Source: Cunninghamella blakesleeana
Taxonomy: Eukaryota > Mucoromycota > Mucoromycetes > Mucorales > Cunninghamellaceae
Direction: 5' to 3'
DNA: 64,000 nt
NCBI GenBank assembly: GCA_017871115.1
Contig: JAFCIZ010000001.1
Location: 1,221,501-1,285,500, forward strand
The number at the start of each line of letters is the position of its first letter. Within the stretch, counting starts at the first letter, position 1. The position numbers and the translations under genes were made by a program. The notes beneath the pieces were generated by a model, which was not told the origin of the DNA, searched no databases, and worked only from the letters and a program-made list of their open reading frames with translations. Shown here in pieces: positions 31,029 through 43,546 of this stretch.

Positions 31029-32368
31029 TTATTTTAATTCTTTATCAGTTTTGTTATTTGGTGAAAAACGTTTACGTAACATATTAATCATTAATCTGAA
31101 CCAGTATATATTTAAAAAGGTGGTAGCAACATTAGCACTTCCATAAACAATGATATCTATCAAAATAAAAGACAATAGTAAAAAATCAAGTTGATTAATT
31201 ACTTTTCTCTTTACTATTTTTTTTTTTTTCCATTATCCATTTATCTATCTATTTATCGATAATAAAATAAAATAAAAAACTTACATCTCCATGGTACTAA
31301 TTCTTTAACAGCATAAACATCCACTAATAAAAATAATAAAAAAGAAAAAAAAAAAGATTATATCAATATTGCTATTATTATTCCTATTTTTTTTTTTTTT
31401 TTTGTTAAAAAAAAGCCGTTTACTCCATTATATATTTATTTATTTAATAGATATAACTTACTCCACATAATTATACTCATATAAGTACCAAATACAATCC
31501 GAGCACCAAAGAAAGTTGAGATTAAAAATAATCCATTAATTAATTGTACTATGTTGTATAAAAAAGAAAAAAGAAGGTAAAAAAAAAAAAAATAGATAAT
31601 GATGGTGAGTATAATTGTCTAACCTTTATATATACTTTATTTTTCTTCTTCCTCTTCTCTTTATATATATATATATATATATATTTACCTTTACTACCGG
31701 TCCAGCCGAGTTTATCCTAGAGAGAGAGAGAAAAAAAGAAAAAAAAAAGAATTAACATAATTATATAGGATGACCGATCTTTTTTCTTTTTCCTTTTTCA
31801 TTTATTTCTATTCCCATTTCTTTTTTCTTTTTTAATATGTACCATAAACCAATTAAAATTTAAAAAGATAGTACTGACTTCATACATTAAAAAGATACAT
31901 CCATAATAATTCACAAAAGGTTTCTAAAATAAAAAGAATATAAATCAATTAACCTTGTTCACAAACATAATAAAAATCATATATCCTTTTTTTTTTTTAA
32001 AAAAAAAAAAAAAAACTTACATAAGAAAAGATAAATACTGAAAAAGAAGCAATGCCATGAAGAACCATACTAATGCCTTGGTATTTATAATAATGAATTG
32101 CTACAAAAGTATCCCATAAAAAGTAACTATATAGATAGATAAATTTCCAAGTTAATATTTTTGTAATCCATTTAATCCGTTTTTATATATATATATATAT
32201 ATATTCATTTACCCACAAGAAATAGAATAGATATTAGAAGCCCAATGGACATAACCAAATATTCTATCATTAGCCAAAGTTTCATCCGTCATAATAAAAA
32301 AGGAACCTATTACAGCCGTAATACAATGAACAGTTGATACCACATGAACGTGCCAGTTAGGAGCATTA

Positions 32369-32407
<39 letters not shown>

Positions 32408-32640
32408 TTAATATTTATAAAATTTTTCCTACTTTATTATCATCATTTTATTTTATTTTATATATTTATTACCCCTTTAAAAAATTGAAAAGTTTTTGGG
32501 AAAAAGACAGGTGAAAAGACTCTTGACGTTTCAAAGATAATACAGCATATGACAGCAGATAATAAAACGACTTGGTAATGATATTTTAAAGTACTTAAAC
32601 CTAGGGTATCAAGTAAATTAGAGGTATCTATGAATTCCAT
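31029..32640 (-). CDS. TLC-domain multi-pass membrane protein (TLCD4/TMEM56-like)
   Basis: Eight exons: 32473-32640, 32213-32370, 32021-32126, 31843-31923, 31689-31716, 31462-31548, 31285-31323 and 31029-31156, giving 264 residues. Exons 5 and 7 have only 28 and 39 nt. About six to seven membrane helices are present. TLC hallmarks are WHVHVVSTVHCITAVI, GYFLWDTFVAIHYY, MVLHGIASFSVF (the conserved His) and MYEVSTIFLNFNWFM. The C-terminus is basic and cytosolic (LRKRFSPNNKTDKELK). TLC proteins act in lipid metabolism or transport, usually in the ER or plasma membrane. This one lacks the Hox-like and double-His features of ceramide synthases, so the TMEM56 type is more likely. The exact substrate is unknown. 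Confidence 0.88.
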
Positions 32641-33385
32641 TTATATAAATATATAAAAGTAAAAAAGTAGAGAGAAGGGGAAAATAGATGAAATATAATG
32701 AATGAAATAGATGAGAGAAAAGGAAAAAGAGAAAAGTAATAAAAAAGGAAAAAATATAATTTTTGAATATAATTTTTTTTTTTTTTGCAAGTCAGTCTTT
32801 TTGGCTATATGGAGGAGGTTCAGGCAGAAAGTGTTATTATGCGGTATTTTAAACATGAATAAAAATAAAGGCATTGATTGGGTAAATTTACTTTCCCCCA
32901 ATAGAAGGGGGAATTTATATATTGATATGACTTTATTAAACATAAATATGAAAAATAATAATAAACCCCAAATCAAATCACTATACTTTTCCACTTTTAT
33001 TAAATAATTAAAAATCGATAGTAACAATCATCCCATTCCATAGTTTAAATATATATATATATATATTTACTTTATACTAATAATAATAATAATAATAATA
33101 ATAGTAGTAGTAGTAATAGTAGCGATAGTAGTAATAGTAATAGTAGTAATAGTAATAGTAATAGTAGTAGTAGTAGTAGTAATAGTAGTAATAATAGTAA
33201 TAGTAATATTGATAGTAATAGTAAAAGTAAAAGTAAAAGTAAAAAGTAAAAAGTAAAAAGTAAAAAGTAAAAAGTAAAAGTGAAAGTAAAAGTAAAAGTA
33301 AAAGTAATAGTAATGTAATAATAATATAATAATAATATAATAATAATAACAATAATATTATAATAATATAATAATAATAACAATA

Positions 33386-33421
<36 letters not shown>

Positions 33422-34222
33422 TTCTGGTAATGGTAATATCAACAAAGCAGTCCTTTTATATATAAAAGTAATTTATGTATAAGAATATATATAGTAATTA
33501 TCAACTTTTTAATATTGAAAAGTATGGATTTTAATAATAGATCAATAGTTACCCAGTTTTTTTTTTTTTTAATGCCAAGATCTACAAAAAGTTATTTTAA
33601 AATAAAGTATGAGGTCATTGATCCTAGATTTTATTTATTTATTTATTTATTTTTTTCGATTTAGAAAACCGTATAAGCCATCTCTCTCATATAAAATAAT
33701 TTAAGGAAGTATATTGGATCCTTGGCATTTTATATATTGATTTAGCGGAAAACACGCCGAATGACTACCAATTGAATAATATTTTTATTTTTTTTTTAAA
33801 AAAAAAAAATATTGCAAGAAAAACCGAGGGATTATATTAATTTTTTTTTTATTATTATTATTCATTTTATTTAATTATATATATTTATCGTTTAGATTTG
33901 TTTTTTAAGTTAATCTTTTGAAAATGAAAACCTTCATAACCACAAACCTTTTTTTTTATATTTGATTTACACAAACATAAATTATATATTTATATATGTT
34001 TTAAGATTAAAAACCCGACGTTTTTCTTTTTTTAACCCAAATAAAGTTATTTTTAACTTGATTAAAATTATGAAAAAAAAAAAAAAAAAATTGAGTGCGG
34101 CGGCGAGTAATCGCCCAATTTGGTAAGTGGCGTTTAGAACCAATAACCATGAATGAGTTGGAAATAAAGAAAGAAATTGAGGAAAGATTTTTTTGATTTA
34201 CATTAAAAAAACCCATTTTATC

Positions 34223-34256
<34 letters not shown>

Positions 34257-34900
34257 ACATGATAATGACCATGAAATATAGATATATGTAATTAGCAATT
34301 ATAATAATTCATAATCATAATTGATAATGGTATATATATATATATATTATTATTATTATTATTATTACTGCCAATTCTATGTTTATCCATCTATATAATA
34401 TATAAAACAAAATTAGCTTAATTTTATGTAATCTCATTAATAATAATAATAATAATATTTATGAGTGAAGGGTTCATTTTCCATTTTCGTCATGAGGTAA
34501 GAATAACTAACTTTTATGGTAGTTTAAAAGTAACACACAAAACATATAAAACAATCATTATTTATTATAAAAATAACTTTACATATTGACTCAAAATAGC
34601 ACATGGCTCATTCTATAGTAAATTCTTTTTTTGTGTAATAATATGTGACCTATCGCCCTGAAATATGGGAGAAAGTGAGCTTTTTGTTTTTTGACTTTTT
34701 TTTTAAAATGCCGACATGTCAGGTTCACCATTTTTTTTTGCACTGCGCAACATCTTTTTTTTTATTTAAAAAGGATAAAATTTTTCCTTTTTTCCCTATT
34801 TCTTCCTTCTTCTTTACTTTTTTTTTTATTACTATCTCTTTTTTTTAAAAAAAAAAACTTGAAACTTTATTACTTTTTGCCTTTTTTTTTTATATAATAA
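32641..34900. other. Intergenic spacer, about 2.26 kb
   Basis: No credible gene. It contains the trinucleotide-derived repeat at 33079-33425, several (AT)n and T runs, and slightly GC-richer patches near 33720-33770 and 34090-34145 (GTGCGGCGGCGAGTAATCGC). The right part must contain the promoter of the C2H2 gene. ORFs across the repeat translate to poly-Tyr and poly-Leu and are not genes. Confidence 0.7.
33079..33425. repeat. Layered TAA/TAG-derived microsatellite
   Basis: About 345 bp built from related short units that change along the tract: TAA, then TAG/TAA mixtures, AGTAAA hexamers, GTAAAAA heptamers, then back to AGTAAA and TAA with TAACAA interruptions. It is roughly symmetrical around the heptamer block at about 33235-33285. 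Confidence 0.9.
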
Positions 34901-35714
34901 ATGACATATAATATCAATAATAACAATAAGTTACTCTATCCTACTGAATTTTCTATCAACGAAACTATGTATACGTTTTTAAACGAACCAACACTTTTGG
35001 TACCTCATAATGATGATACTGCTTTATCAGTATGTTCTTCTTCTTCTTCTACAACTATGACACCTTCCCCTTCTTTTCAACATCATGACTATCAAGTATG
35101 GCAAAGTCCTTGTCCCTCAGGTATATAATATAAAAAGAATATAACCTATATATATATATATATAAAGTGTAAGGGGCGTGTATATCATACGGTATGCATT
35201 AGGATAAAACAGTATTTCTAATATATATATACATATTATATAGATTATTTAGGATTCCCTACTTTTGAAAATGAAACAACAGCATCAGCTACAGATATGA
35301 AATTATATCCTTCCAGCTATCCATCAAACAACAATAATAACAACAATCATAATGACTTTTGTGTTAGTGATTTATTAGATCCTCATCAACAAACTTCTTT
35401 TATAACTTCCCCAGCCATGACCCATCATTCTATGTTAGATACATCATCATCATCTTTATCTATATCACAACAACATTTATCACCATTAAGTAGTCAATAT
35501 AGTGATTATTGGGTATCACCTTTAACCCCATCTATGGATTCCATGGATTATAATCATAATCAAAATAATCATAATAATGTGATGATGATGACACCTTATT
35601 TATATAATTCTCCTTCTTCCCCATGTTTATCATCTACCTCTTCCCCTTTATTGACAACAAATCACAATAATAACATGATGACTTTTGAGCAATTAACTCC
35701 TCCTCTTATGTCAG

Positions 35715-35747
<33 letters not shown>

Positions 35748-35977
35748 ATTCTACTAAAAAGAAGGTGAAAAAAATTCATCATTGTCCTCATTGTCATCAT
35801 ACTAGTAATAGAGCAAACAATATGAAAGAACATATTTTAACTCATGACCCAAATCGTCCAAAATTATTTAGCTGTCATGTATGTTCAAAAAGTTTTGCAA
35901 GAAAACATGATATGAAACGTCATACTAAATCTCATTCAAAACTTTCAAGAAAATCAATGAAACGTTCCACTTCTTAA
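34901..35977 (+). CDS. C2H2 zinc-finger transcription factor (two C-terminal fingers)
   Basis: Two exons, 34901-35120 and 35244-35977, giving 317 residues. Residues 1-250 are low-complexity, rich in Ser, Thr, Asn, His and Pro, and look like a disordered activation region. Two C2H2 fingers end the protein: residues 254-274 (C-x2-C-x12-H-x3-H, CPHC...H...H) and 284-304 (CHVCSKSFARKHDMKRH). The second finger has the KSFARKHDMKRH pattern seen in fungal Crz1- and Msn2-like regulators. The linker between fingers is longer than the classic TGEKP type. A basic tail (KLSRKSMKRS) follows. Nuclear DNA binding is expected; target genes are unknown. Confidence 0.85.
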
Positions 35978-37609
35978 AAAAGAAAATATTATAAATCATC
36001 ATCCAATACCAATTATTAATCAATTTATCATAACATCACCCTTTTTTTTTTTATTTTATGCCAACCTTTTTTTTTTATTATTATTATTCATATACATATA
36101 TATTTATATATATCATTGTTTTTTTTTTTTCTTATTATTGTTTAGTTGTGAATATTTTTTTTTGAAAGTCATTATCATACATAATTTTTATATTTATATT
36201 TATATTTTTTTATATAGCTTTATCTTTATATGTACATCATGAATCTTTATTTTTTTTTTTTATTATATTACGTATCATATCTATTAATTTTATTGTATAT
36301 TTTTATTTATTAATCATTTTATTTATCCTTTTTTAAAATAAAAAACAATCATATAAAACTTCCATATACGTCGATTTCGGTCCGATCCTTTGTTCATAAA
36401 ACGGATATTCGGGTTACGGATACAAGCTTCATTTTCTTATGAGTCAATGTTAAAAAAAATAACTCAGACTTTTTTTTAGGTGTGTGAGTTCTTTTTTTTT
36501 TTTTTTTTTTTTTTTTCATTTCATTGTTATGAGGTGGCCATACCATATATGGTAGACCTCTCGGCGCACTTTTTTTCCGACCCTTTTTGGTTATTTTTTT
36601 TTTTTTTTTTTCATAAAGAAACGGAAAAATGATACATCCTTTTCATATAATCTAGACACGTTTTTATGCATGATGTATATATATAAAACAAAAAATGGGA
36701 CCATACTGGGAAAAAATTCGTATTAGATAATTGCATGGTTTTTTTTATATTTCTCCTTGATCATTTATTTATATAATATTGATAAAATAAAATAGAGTTT
36801 TTTTTATTTTATTTTAAAAATAAAAACATAATAAACATAGGTAACTTAATTATTACTTGATCAAAACAATGATATAATACTTATTTTTATATATATTAAG
36901 GAAAAAAAAAAGGAAATTAAGTTACTTTTTAAAGCTAATTTTTTAATTATTATATATTCACCACTTTTTATATTTTTATTTTTAAAATGAATGTAGATGG
37001 TTCAATTTTAACTTTTTGAGATATAAAATAAAATAAATAATCTTCCTAAGCAACTTATAAGAGATTTTTTCTTTTTTTAAATATATATATATATCATGAT
37101 TAAAAATACAACTTGTAAAAAAGGAGCATTCATCTATCATGTTAAATTTATAACGAATTAAGTTCAATTTTGAATCGAGAAAAATATAGTAAATAAATAA
37201 ATAAGCTTTTTTTTTACATTTAAAGAAAAAAAAAAGAAAGTTAATTCCCGTTTTTATTACTAAAAAGGAAAACGCTATTGGAGAGAATGAAAAGTGTGTA
37301 TGTATGTATGTAAAAATAAAATAATAAAAAGAAGGGTATTAAATAAAATAAAAAAAATAAAAATCATAAAACAAGCAAATTATATATATATATATTCATC
37401 ATAATAAAAAAAAAATATAAGAATTAAAATGAATGAAAGAAATGTATAAAATAATTAAAAATTATATAAATTATAAATTAAAAGGAAAACAGAGAAAGGA
37501 AAAGGGAAGAAGGCAAAATATATATACACGTATATATATATATACACGTGTATGTGTATTTATACTCCAATACATAGCCTATGTATTATTATTACCATTA
37601 TTATTTAAT
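35978..37609. other. Convergent spacer, about 1.6 kb
   Basis: This lies between the 3' ends of the C2H2 and CCCH genes. It has many T runs. A patch at about 36370-36430 with several CGG/TCCG triplets and a perfect palindrome TACCATATATGGTA (36541-36554) stands out from the A/T background. No ORF of note was found. Confidence 0.6.
36543..36552. promoter_or_regulatory. Perfect CArG-box palindrome
   Basis: CCATATATGG fits the CC(A/T)6GG consensus of SRF/Mcm1-type MADS factors and lies within the longer palindrome TACCATATATGGTA. Its position between two converging genes gives it no obvious target promoter, so it may be fortuitous in AT-rich DNA or belong to an unannotated transcript. Confidence 0.4.
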
Positions 37610-38550
37610 TTACCAAACGAAATGATTTGTAGAAGTAGAAGTGGTTAAATGTAAAGGAAGATGAGAAGAAGAGTTGGAGGGTGTTAATACCTTGTTACTA
37701 TTATTATCATTAATATTATTATTCTTTTTGGACGAAGAAGATGATGTCCAGATGGATGATAATGAAGAAAAAGAGGTTGGGTTAAATAAAGGATGAGAGG
37801 TGGATTTTTGTTGATGGTCAAGCTTTAATGAAGAAGCTGAGGAAGGTTGGGCTGTTGAAAGAAATGAAAAATCAAATAATGGAAAAGCAGAAGGTGAAGA
37901 TTGTGTATGATAATGATAATTATTATTATTTGTTAAAGAGGTTGAAGACGAAGAAGAAGAAGGATCAAGTAAAGATAAAGATGAGAATTTAGGTGAAGAC
38001 ACATCACTTACTGAAGAATTAGAAGCAATGGATGATGATGAGGAGGAGGAGGTAGAGCAAATGGATGAAGCAGTAGATATATTGGGCGATGATGACGATG
38101 TTCCTCCAATTGAATATTTATTATTATGGCTATTGTTGTTTGGTAAAGTGGCGGTTGTTGTCATAGATGTAGTGGATGATGAGGTAGAGAGAGAGGGATG
38201 CATAATAAATTGATCATCATGAATAAAAGTACATCTTACTCCATATAAACAAGTCCCTGTTAAATGGTATGTTCTGCACACTTGGGTTTTGTATCTAACG
38301 TGGCGGTGTACATTGCGCAGTTCTTCTTTGCCATGAGCAAAGCAACATTTTTTGCCATATCTATTTAAAATATAAATATGATGATTAATCATCTTGACTA
38401 TTTATTACTATTATTCTTATTTTTACTCCTATGTTACTTTATTATATTTCTTTTATTTTACCTGCATTGGCCCATTTCTTCCCAATTTCTACACATTTCT
38501 GTTTTATAAAGTTCAGGTTTTTTTTCACCGTTTAAAGATAGATCTGTCAT
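37610..38550 (-). CDS. Tandem CCCH zinc-finger protein, tristetraprolin (Zfs1/Cth2) family
   Basis: Two exons, 38462-38550 and 37610-38360, giving 279 residues. Two C-x8-C-x5-C-x3-H fingers lie near the N-terminus: CRNWEEMGQC...CCFAH (split by the intron) and CRTYHLTGTC...CTFIH. Each is preceded by the family signature YKTEMC or YKTQVC. By family, the protein binds AU-rich elements in mRNA 3' ends and recruits decay factors in the cytoplasm. Finger spacing matches tristetraprolin. The remaining 200 residues are Ser-rich low-complexity with phosphorylation potential. The position of tandem fingers at the extreme N-terminus differs from yeast Cth2, where they are C-terminal. An upstream AUG in exon 2's frame is not needed, because exon 1 supplies the first finger. 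Confidence 0.93.
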
Positions 38551-39120
38551 AATTGTTATTATCCGATTAAATAGATTAAATTAAGAGAATAAATAAATAA
38601 ATGAATATATATAAAAGTGAGAATTGAGTTGTATAAAGAAATAACAATAATAAAAATAAAAATAAAAATATATATTTATATGTAATAAATAAATAATAGT
38701 ATGAATAATAAATATATATATTTATGTTTTTTTTTAAAAAAAAAGTAGAAAGAAAGAGAAAGAAAGAAATAGAATAAAAAAAAAAACAGGATCATATAAA
38801 AAAAGAATTTCTTAGCCCATTTAAACTCCGTACCAAGCTTTTTTTTTTTTTTTTTTTGCTTGGAGAAAAATGAAATAATATTAAAATAAATAACTATATA
38901 TTGATTATTATTATTATTGTTATTATTATTATATAAATTAAGAATAAAGAATAAATAAAGTTATATAAATGCATATATATATAGCGAGAGAGTGATGAAT
39001 TAAGTTATAAATAAATAAAATAAATAAATAAATAAAATAATATAATAATATTAAGTACGTAAAAATAAAATAGTAATAATAACAATGAAATAATATTAAG
39101 AATAAATTATAATAAAATTA
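38551..39120. other. Spacer upstream of the CCCH gene
   Basis: About 570 bp between the CCCH gene start and the 3' end of the DPBB gene; it holds the CCCH promoter. A/T-rich, with a T17-type run near 38840 and AAT/TTA repeats. No gene was seen. Confidence 0.7.
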
Positions 39121-39818
39121 TTATTGAGAAAATTTCCATTTAATTTTACACCTTCCTTTTTCCAAATTACCACATACAAGTTGAAATACTAAAAAAAAAA
39201 AAATATAAACACAGCCAAATAAAAATAAAATAAAATTATATAATTAATGCATTATTTAAAATTATTTCATTATTTTATTTCATTATATAATGTTATTATT
39301 ATTTTATTATTATTATTATTATTATTTACCTTTAGGTGACATATCAATGTTTCCTTTTGGACAAGTAGGGCAAGTGTCCATAATTTTAGCTTTAACTGTT
39401 TTTCCATTATCACCTGTAATTTCTACACTTTTATTACATTCTGGATTTTTATTTGGATTGGCACCTATAATATATATATTACAATGAATATTGCTCTTCG
39501 TTTGTATATCTATTTATCTCTATATCTATTTTATTTATTTTTACCATTTTTCATTTGAGGGTCATTCAAAGCTACAATCATATCATTATCACTGTTTTGT
39601 TTTCCGCAACTACCAGTGCCAACTTCATAATATGTACCTTCTCCATCAAAGTAGTCCACAATAGAATCTTTAACTTTGTTCAGAATATCTTTGGCAATCT
39701 CTTTCCCATCCTTGCTCTTATTTTTATTCTTTTTTCTATCTACAGGTGCACTTGTTACAAGTGTTGTTGTAAGAATGAGGTATAATAGTAATAATAATAG
39801 TAAAGAAGATCGTAACAT
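39121..39818 (-). CDS. Small secreted RlpA-like double-psi beta-barrel protein
   Basis: Three exons, 39545-39818, 39330-39464 and 39121-39188, giving 158 residues. The signal peptide is clear (MLRSSLLLLLLLYLILTTTL, then VTSAPVDRKK). After a Lys-rich propeptide-like segment, the domain runs from GEGTYYEVGTGSCGKQNSDNDMIVAL through KAKIMDTCPTCPKGNIDMSP to GRCKIKWKF. This is the barwin/expansin/RlpA double-psi barrel with conserved Cys and the xDxC.xC motif. The expansin cellulose-binding domain is absent. Relatives in fungi include cell-wall or host-interacting secreted proteins and protease-inhibitor-like proteins. The role here (wall binding or secreted effector) is open. Confidence 0.88.
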
Positions 39819-40472
39819 GACTTTTATAATGTGGTTTGGTTTCTATACAATATACAGCTTTTTTTTTAAAAAAAAAAAAAAAAAAAAGAAAGAGAAAAAA
39901 AGAGAGTAAATGAAAGAGAGGGAGAGGATTAAAAGAAGAAAAAAAAGTAAAGATAAAGAAAAAAGATGGAGAAAAAGGGATCTGTCATATTTAAGTCAAA
40001 TAAAAAAATGAAAAAGAAAACGATATGAAAAAATGAGGAGGTGAAGAAGTAAGAAAGAAAAAAAAAAAAATCGGCGGGTTTTTAAAAATTCGATATAAAA
40101 GTATATATAAATTAGAAGTATGTATGTATGTATGTATGTATCTATACAAAAATGATGTTTTTATAGAAATATAATAACTAAGATTAAGGATCATTAGTAG
40201 TAATTATATATTGGGTGGAATTGTACTTAAAAAATAGTGAAAATATATACATTTATATATATGGAATTCTCCTTTTTTTTGTACTGATTATATAATATTG
40301 ATAATAATATTGTATCGTTGACATAACATATAAAATATAAGTGGGTGGAGCTTTTCATTCCTTATAAAATTAAAAAAATTAATAAATCATATAAATAGTC
40401 AAAAGTTAATTAGGTGAGGAATCATGATGTCATGTGATATGAATATATAAAAAGGTAGTACTTTTATAAAAT

Positions 40473-40512
<40 letters not shown>

Positions 40513-40888
40513 ATTTATGTATCTATGTTTGTATATTGGTTTGTATATATATACATATATATATGTGTGTTTATTATTATTTATTATCATACATCTCTTC
40601 AATCTATTCGTTTATTTTCTTTTGATTCATTTATTATTGCATAATAAAAAAAAATTAAATAAACCCTTATATATCTATTTTTCTATTTTTTTCTTTTTTC
40701 CCTTTTTCCCCTTTATTCATATTTTCATATCTACGTACTATTTTTTTTTTTTTATATGTATATATTTATATAGGAGGTTGTTTAAAAAATCTCCTATTAA
40801 TTAGTTATAATAATATTAATTGTTTTTTTTTTTTTTTTAAAAAAAAGGTAGTATACTTAATAATACATACATACATATATATGTATAA
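39819..40888. other. Spacer upstream of the DPBB gene
   Basis: About 1.07 kb, including the DPBB promoter and the 3' end of the aminotransferase gene. It has a (GTAT)n patch near 40120, (AT)n near 40474-40508 and T/A runs. Short ORFs here are low-complexity and not supported. Confidence 0.7.
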
Positions 40889-41491
40889 TTAAAGAGATTG
40901 CCAAGCAGATAATAAAACAGCCACTTCAGGCTCTTTTCTAACCGCCACACGAATAAAAGGATAACATTGATATCCGGGAGTGCCACTTCTAACAGGAACA
41001 CCAGCTTGTCTAGCCAACTCTACCGCCTTATCAGCCACTTCTTTTGATCCTGTATCTACCCACACCCAACTAAGAAAAGGTTTTCCGTGGATTACCCATG
41101 TAGGTTGTAATGATAGTAATTGTTCTACTAAATGGCTTCTTAATCGACTTGTATTTTCCCAAGTTTCATTTAAATAAGCATCATCTTGAACGACTGCTTC
41201 AACAAATTTTAATGCTGGGCCGTTCACAGACCAGGGGACTTGAATCTTTTTAAGTGCTTCGCAATGTTGATGAGTAGGACATATTACCGATCCGATTCTT
41301 AAACCTGTGCATGACCATATCTTTGTCCATGAATGCATCACGTATACTGCAACATTTTCTTTTTCCCACATATCTTTCATAAATTCATGCTGTGTGATTA
41401 ATGAATCTTCTCTAAATTCTTTCGAGTGCCATGGTTGCATGGATTCATCTAATAGTTATATATATATAAATAAGTATTGGTGCTGTTTTTT

Positions 41492-41537
<46 letters not shown>

Positions 41538-42507
41538 CACTTTACCAACAATAACAGTACCACCTGTAGCAATATTAGCTTTTATCCATGCTTTTAAAGG
41601 TTCAATAGTAAAGTAATCACCAGTAGGATTACAAGGATTTACAATACATATCATATTGGCTCGATCAGGATTAGATGGGTCTAAAATAGTAAATCCATTT
41701 GTTGTTGCACTACGTTGATATTCTTGATACTAATGTGTTAAATAAAATATGAAAGGTGAAAGAAAATAATAATATTAATAAGAGCTTTTATCATCATTAT
41801 ACTATTTTTTTTTTTTTTAAAAAAAAAAAAAAAACTTTTATAACGATATGCATATATATCCACTATTCATATCACTTATTTTATAACTCTTATTTATTTA
41901 TATTAATAAATGTATAAACCTTTGAAAATAAAAAAAAAAACGGGCGTATATATCCTCTATTTCTCTCGTCCTTTTTATATAACTCATTTTTACGTCATTG
42001 TATCTATCTTTTTTTTTTTTTACCTGAACATTCCATGGTCCACCTTTCCAAGTAAGTTCTTGTTCATTAGGAGTATGATGATCTTTGATACAACGACGTA
42101 CGATAAGGTCAATTAATTCAGAAGCACCATTTCCCATCAATAAACGACCGTGGTGTTCTTGATAATCTGTTGGCCATAAAAATTGCGCAAGGGAAGTTTT
42201 GGCAGGTTCTTGATTGGCTGCAGGATAATGATGAATGTCATGAATCTATATAATATATATTTTTATGAAAAAATAGAGAGATATAATAAATATAAGAATA
42301 AAGTACAGTATTTATGGTAAACTAATAATAAATGGTGTTATATTATTTTACAGCTTCTTTGGCAGCTTCTAAAGCCTTCTTTGGTGTACCAAGATAATTA
42401 GTCGTAACACTGAAATCTTCGACAAAGTTTTTTATAAATCGATGTTCTTGACCTCCATGAAAAGTTTGTGTTTTTGTATCCCATACATTATTTACTGATT
42501 CTGACAT
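40889..42507 (-). CDS. Class I/II PLP-dependent aminotransferase (HisC/CobC-like fold)
   Basis: Four exons: 42352-42507, 42024-42245, 41546-41729 and 40889-41448, giving 373 residues. Fold-type I signatures: GNGASELIDLIVRR (phosphate-binding loop), NPCNPTGDY (N160), DES (D188, pairs with the PLP pyridine) and SWTKIWSCTGLRIG (K230 forms the Schiff base, R238 follows). The C-terminus has SGTPGYQCYPFIRVAVR with the substrate-carboxylate Arg. The short length and motif set resemble histidinol-phosphate aminotransferase and CobC-type decarboxylases, but the sequence is divergent, so the substrate is not assigned. No targeting signal is seen. Intron 3 carries a 39-base homopolymer (A on the coding strand). 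There is no pathway neighbour. Confidence 0.85.
41494..41532. repeat. Poly(T) run of 39 inside aminotransferase intron 3
   Basis: A homopolymer within the intron between exons 3 and 4. On the transcribed strand it is poly(A), so it is not a polypyrimidine tract for the acceptor. Confidence 0.8.
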
Positions 42508-43514
42508 ATTATTTATTTCTATTATTGTCAATTTAAAAGAAAAGAGAGTGAGTGAGTGAAAGAAAAAAAGAAAGAAAGGAAGAAAATTATTAAACTTTTT
42601 AATTTTTTTTAATTTTTTTTTCGTGCCCATCAAAAAAAAAAAAATTAACCAATTAAATGAATTCATCTCAATAAATTTAAGCTTTGAATTGAGTTTCAAA
42701 ATTAAATTTTCATGCTCTTTTTTTATTAGAATTGGTGATTTCATTACTTCATATCAATTAGTTGTAAAAAAACACTAATTTTAAACCTGATTTTATAATT
42801 ATTAATACGATTTACTTTTATTATTATGAAGAGGGTGATGATCGATTTTAATTTTTTCCCTTATTATTTTTATTCTTATTATTTATTTATACATGTCATT
42901 AAATACTATATAAGCTTATATGTGTTTATATATATTTATATATATTTTCATATATGTTTATTAAGAATGTTTGGATAAATAATAAAAATAAATATTGACT
43001 TGTACTACATCAATGCCCCAACATTTCACCAACATTGGAAATAAAAAAAAAAGTGTTGTATAAATAAAATGAAATATAATAAAATACCATTCTTTCACTT
43101 TTTATTTTTTTAATATATATAAAATAATATAAGGTAAAAAACACTATCGAACAAGGATTATATTACTATTATTTTCAGTTATTATTTGTATGATTTCTTG
43201 ATTTATTTTCTTTTTCTTCACAAGTACGTATGTAATAAAACAATTATTTTTATGCTGACATCATCTATCATACTTTAAAGTGTAGAATATCTAATCCATT
43301 CTACCTATTTATTTATATATATACTTTTTATATATATATGTTTTTATTGGTTTATAAAAAAGATATGTTTCAAATTATATTTATAGTAAAAAGATTTTTC
43401 TTTATTGTTTTTATTTACAATTTATAAAATGACAAAAATAAAATAAAATAAAAATAATAATAATAATATTTTACTCTCTCTCTCTCTCTAAAAAAAAAAA
43501 ATTAACCTAATTTA

Positions 43515-43545
<31 letters not shown>
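42508..43545. other. Spacer between the aminotransferase start and the ELL 3' end
   Basis: About 1.04 kb that contains the aminotransferase promoter. A/T-rich, with short TA repeats. A slightly more complex stretch around 43005-43040 reads CAATGCCCCAACATTTCACC. No gene was seen. Confidence 0.65.

Positions 43546-43546
<1 letters not shown>

Noticed and set aside
33072..33445. Overlapping minus-strand ORFs coding for poly-Tyr and poly-Leu
   Set aside because: They are translations of the TAA/TAG microsatellite and have no other content.
34007..34216. Minus-strand 69-codon ORF
   Set aside because: Contains a poly-Phe run from an A homopolymer and no recognisable domain; no splice extension found.
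37433..37648. Plus-strand ORF overlapping the CCCH gene end
   Set aside because: Mostly A/T repeat translation; overlaps a well-supported gene on the other strand.
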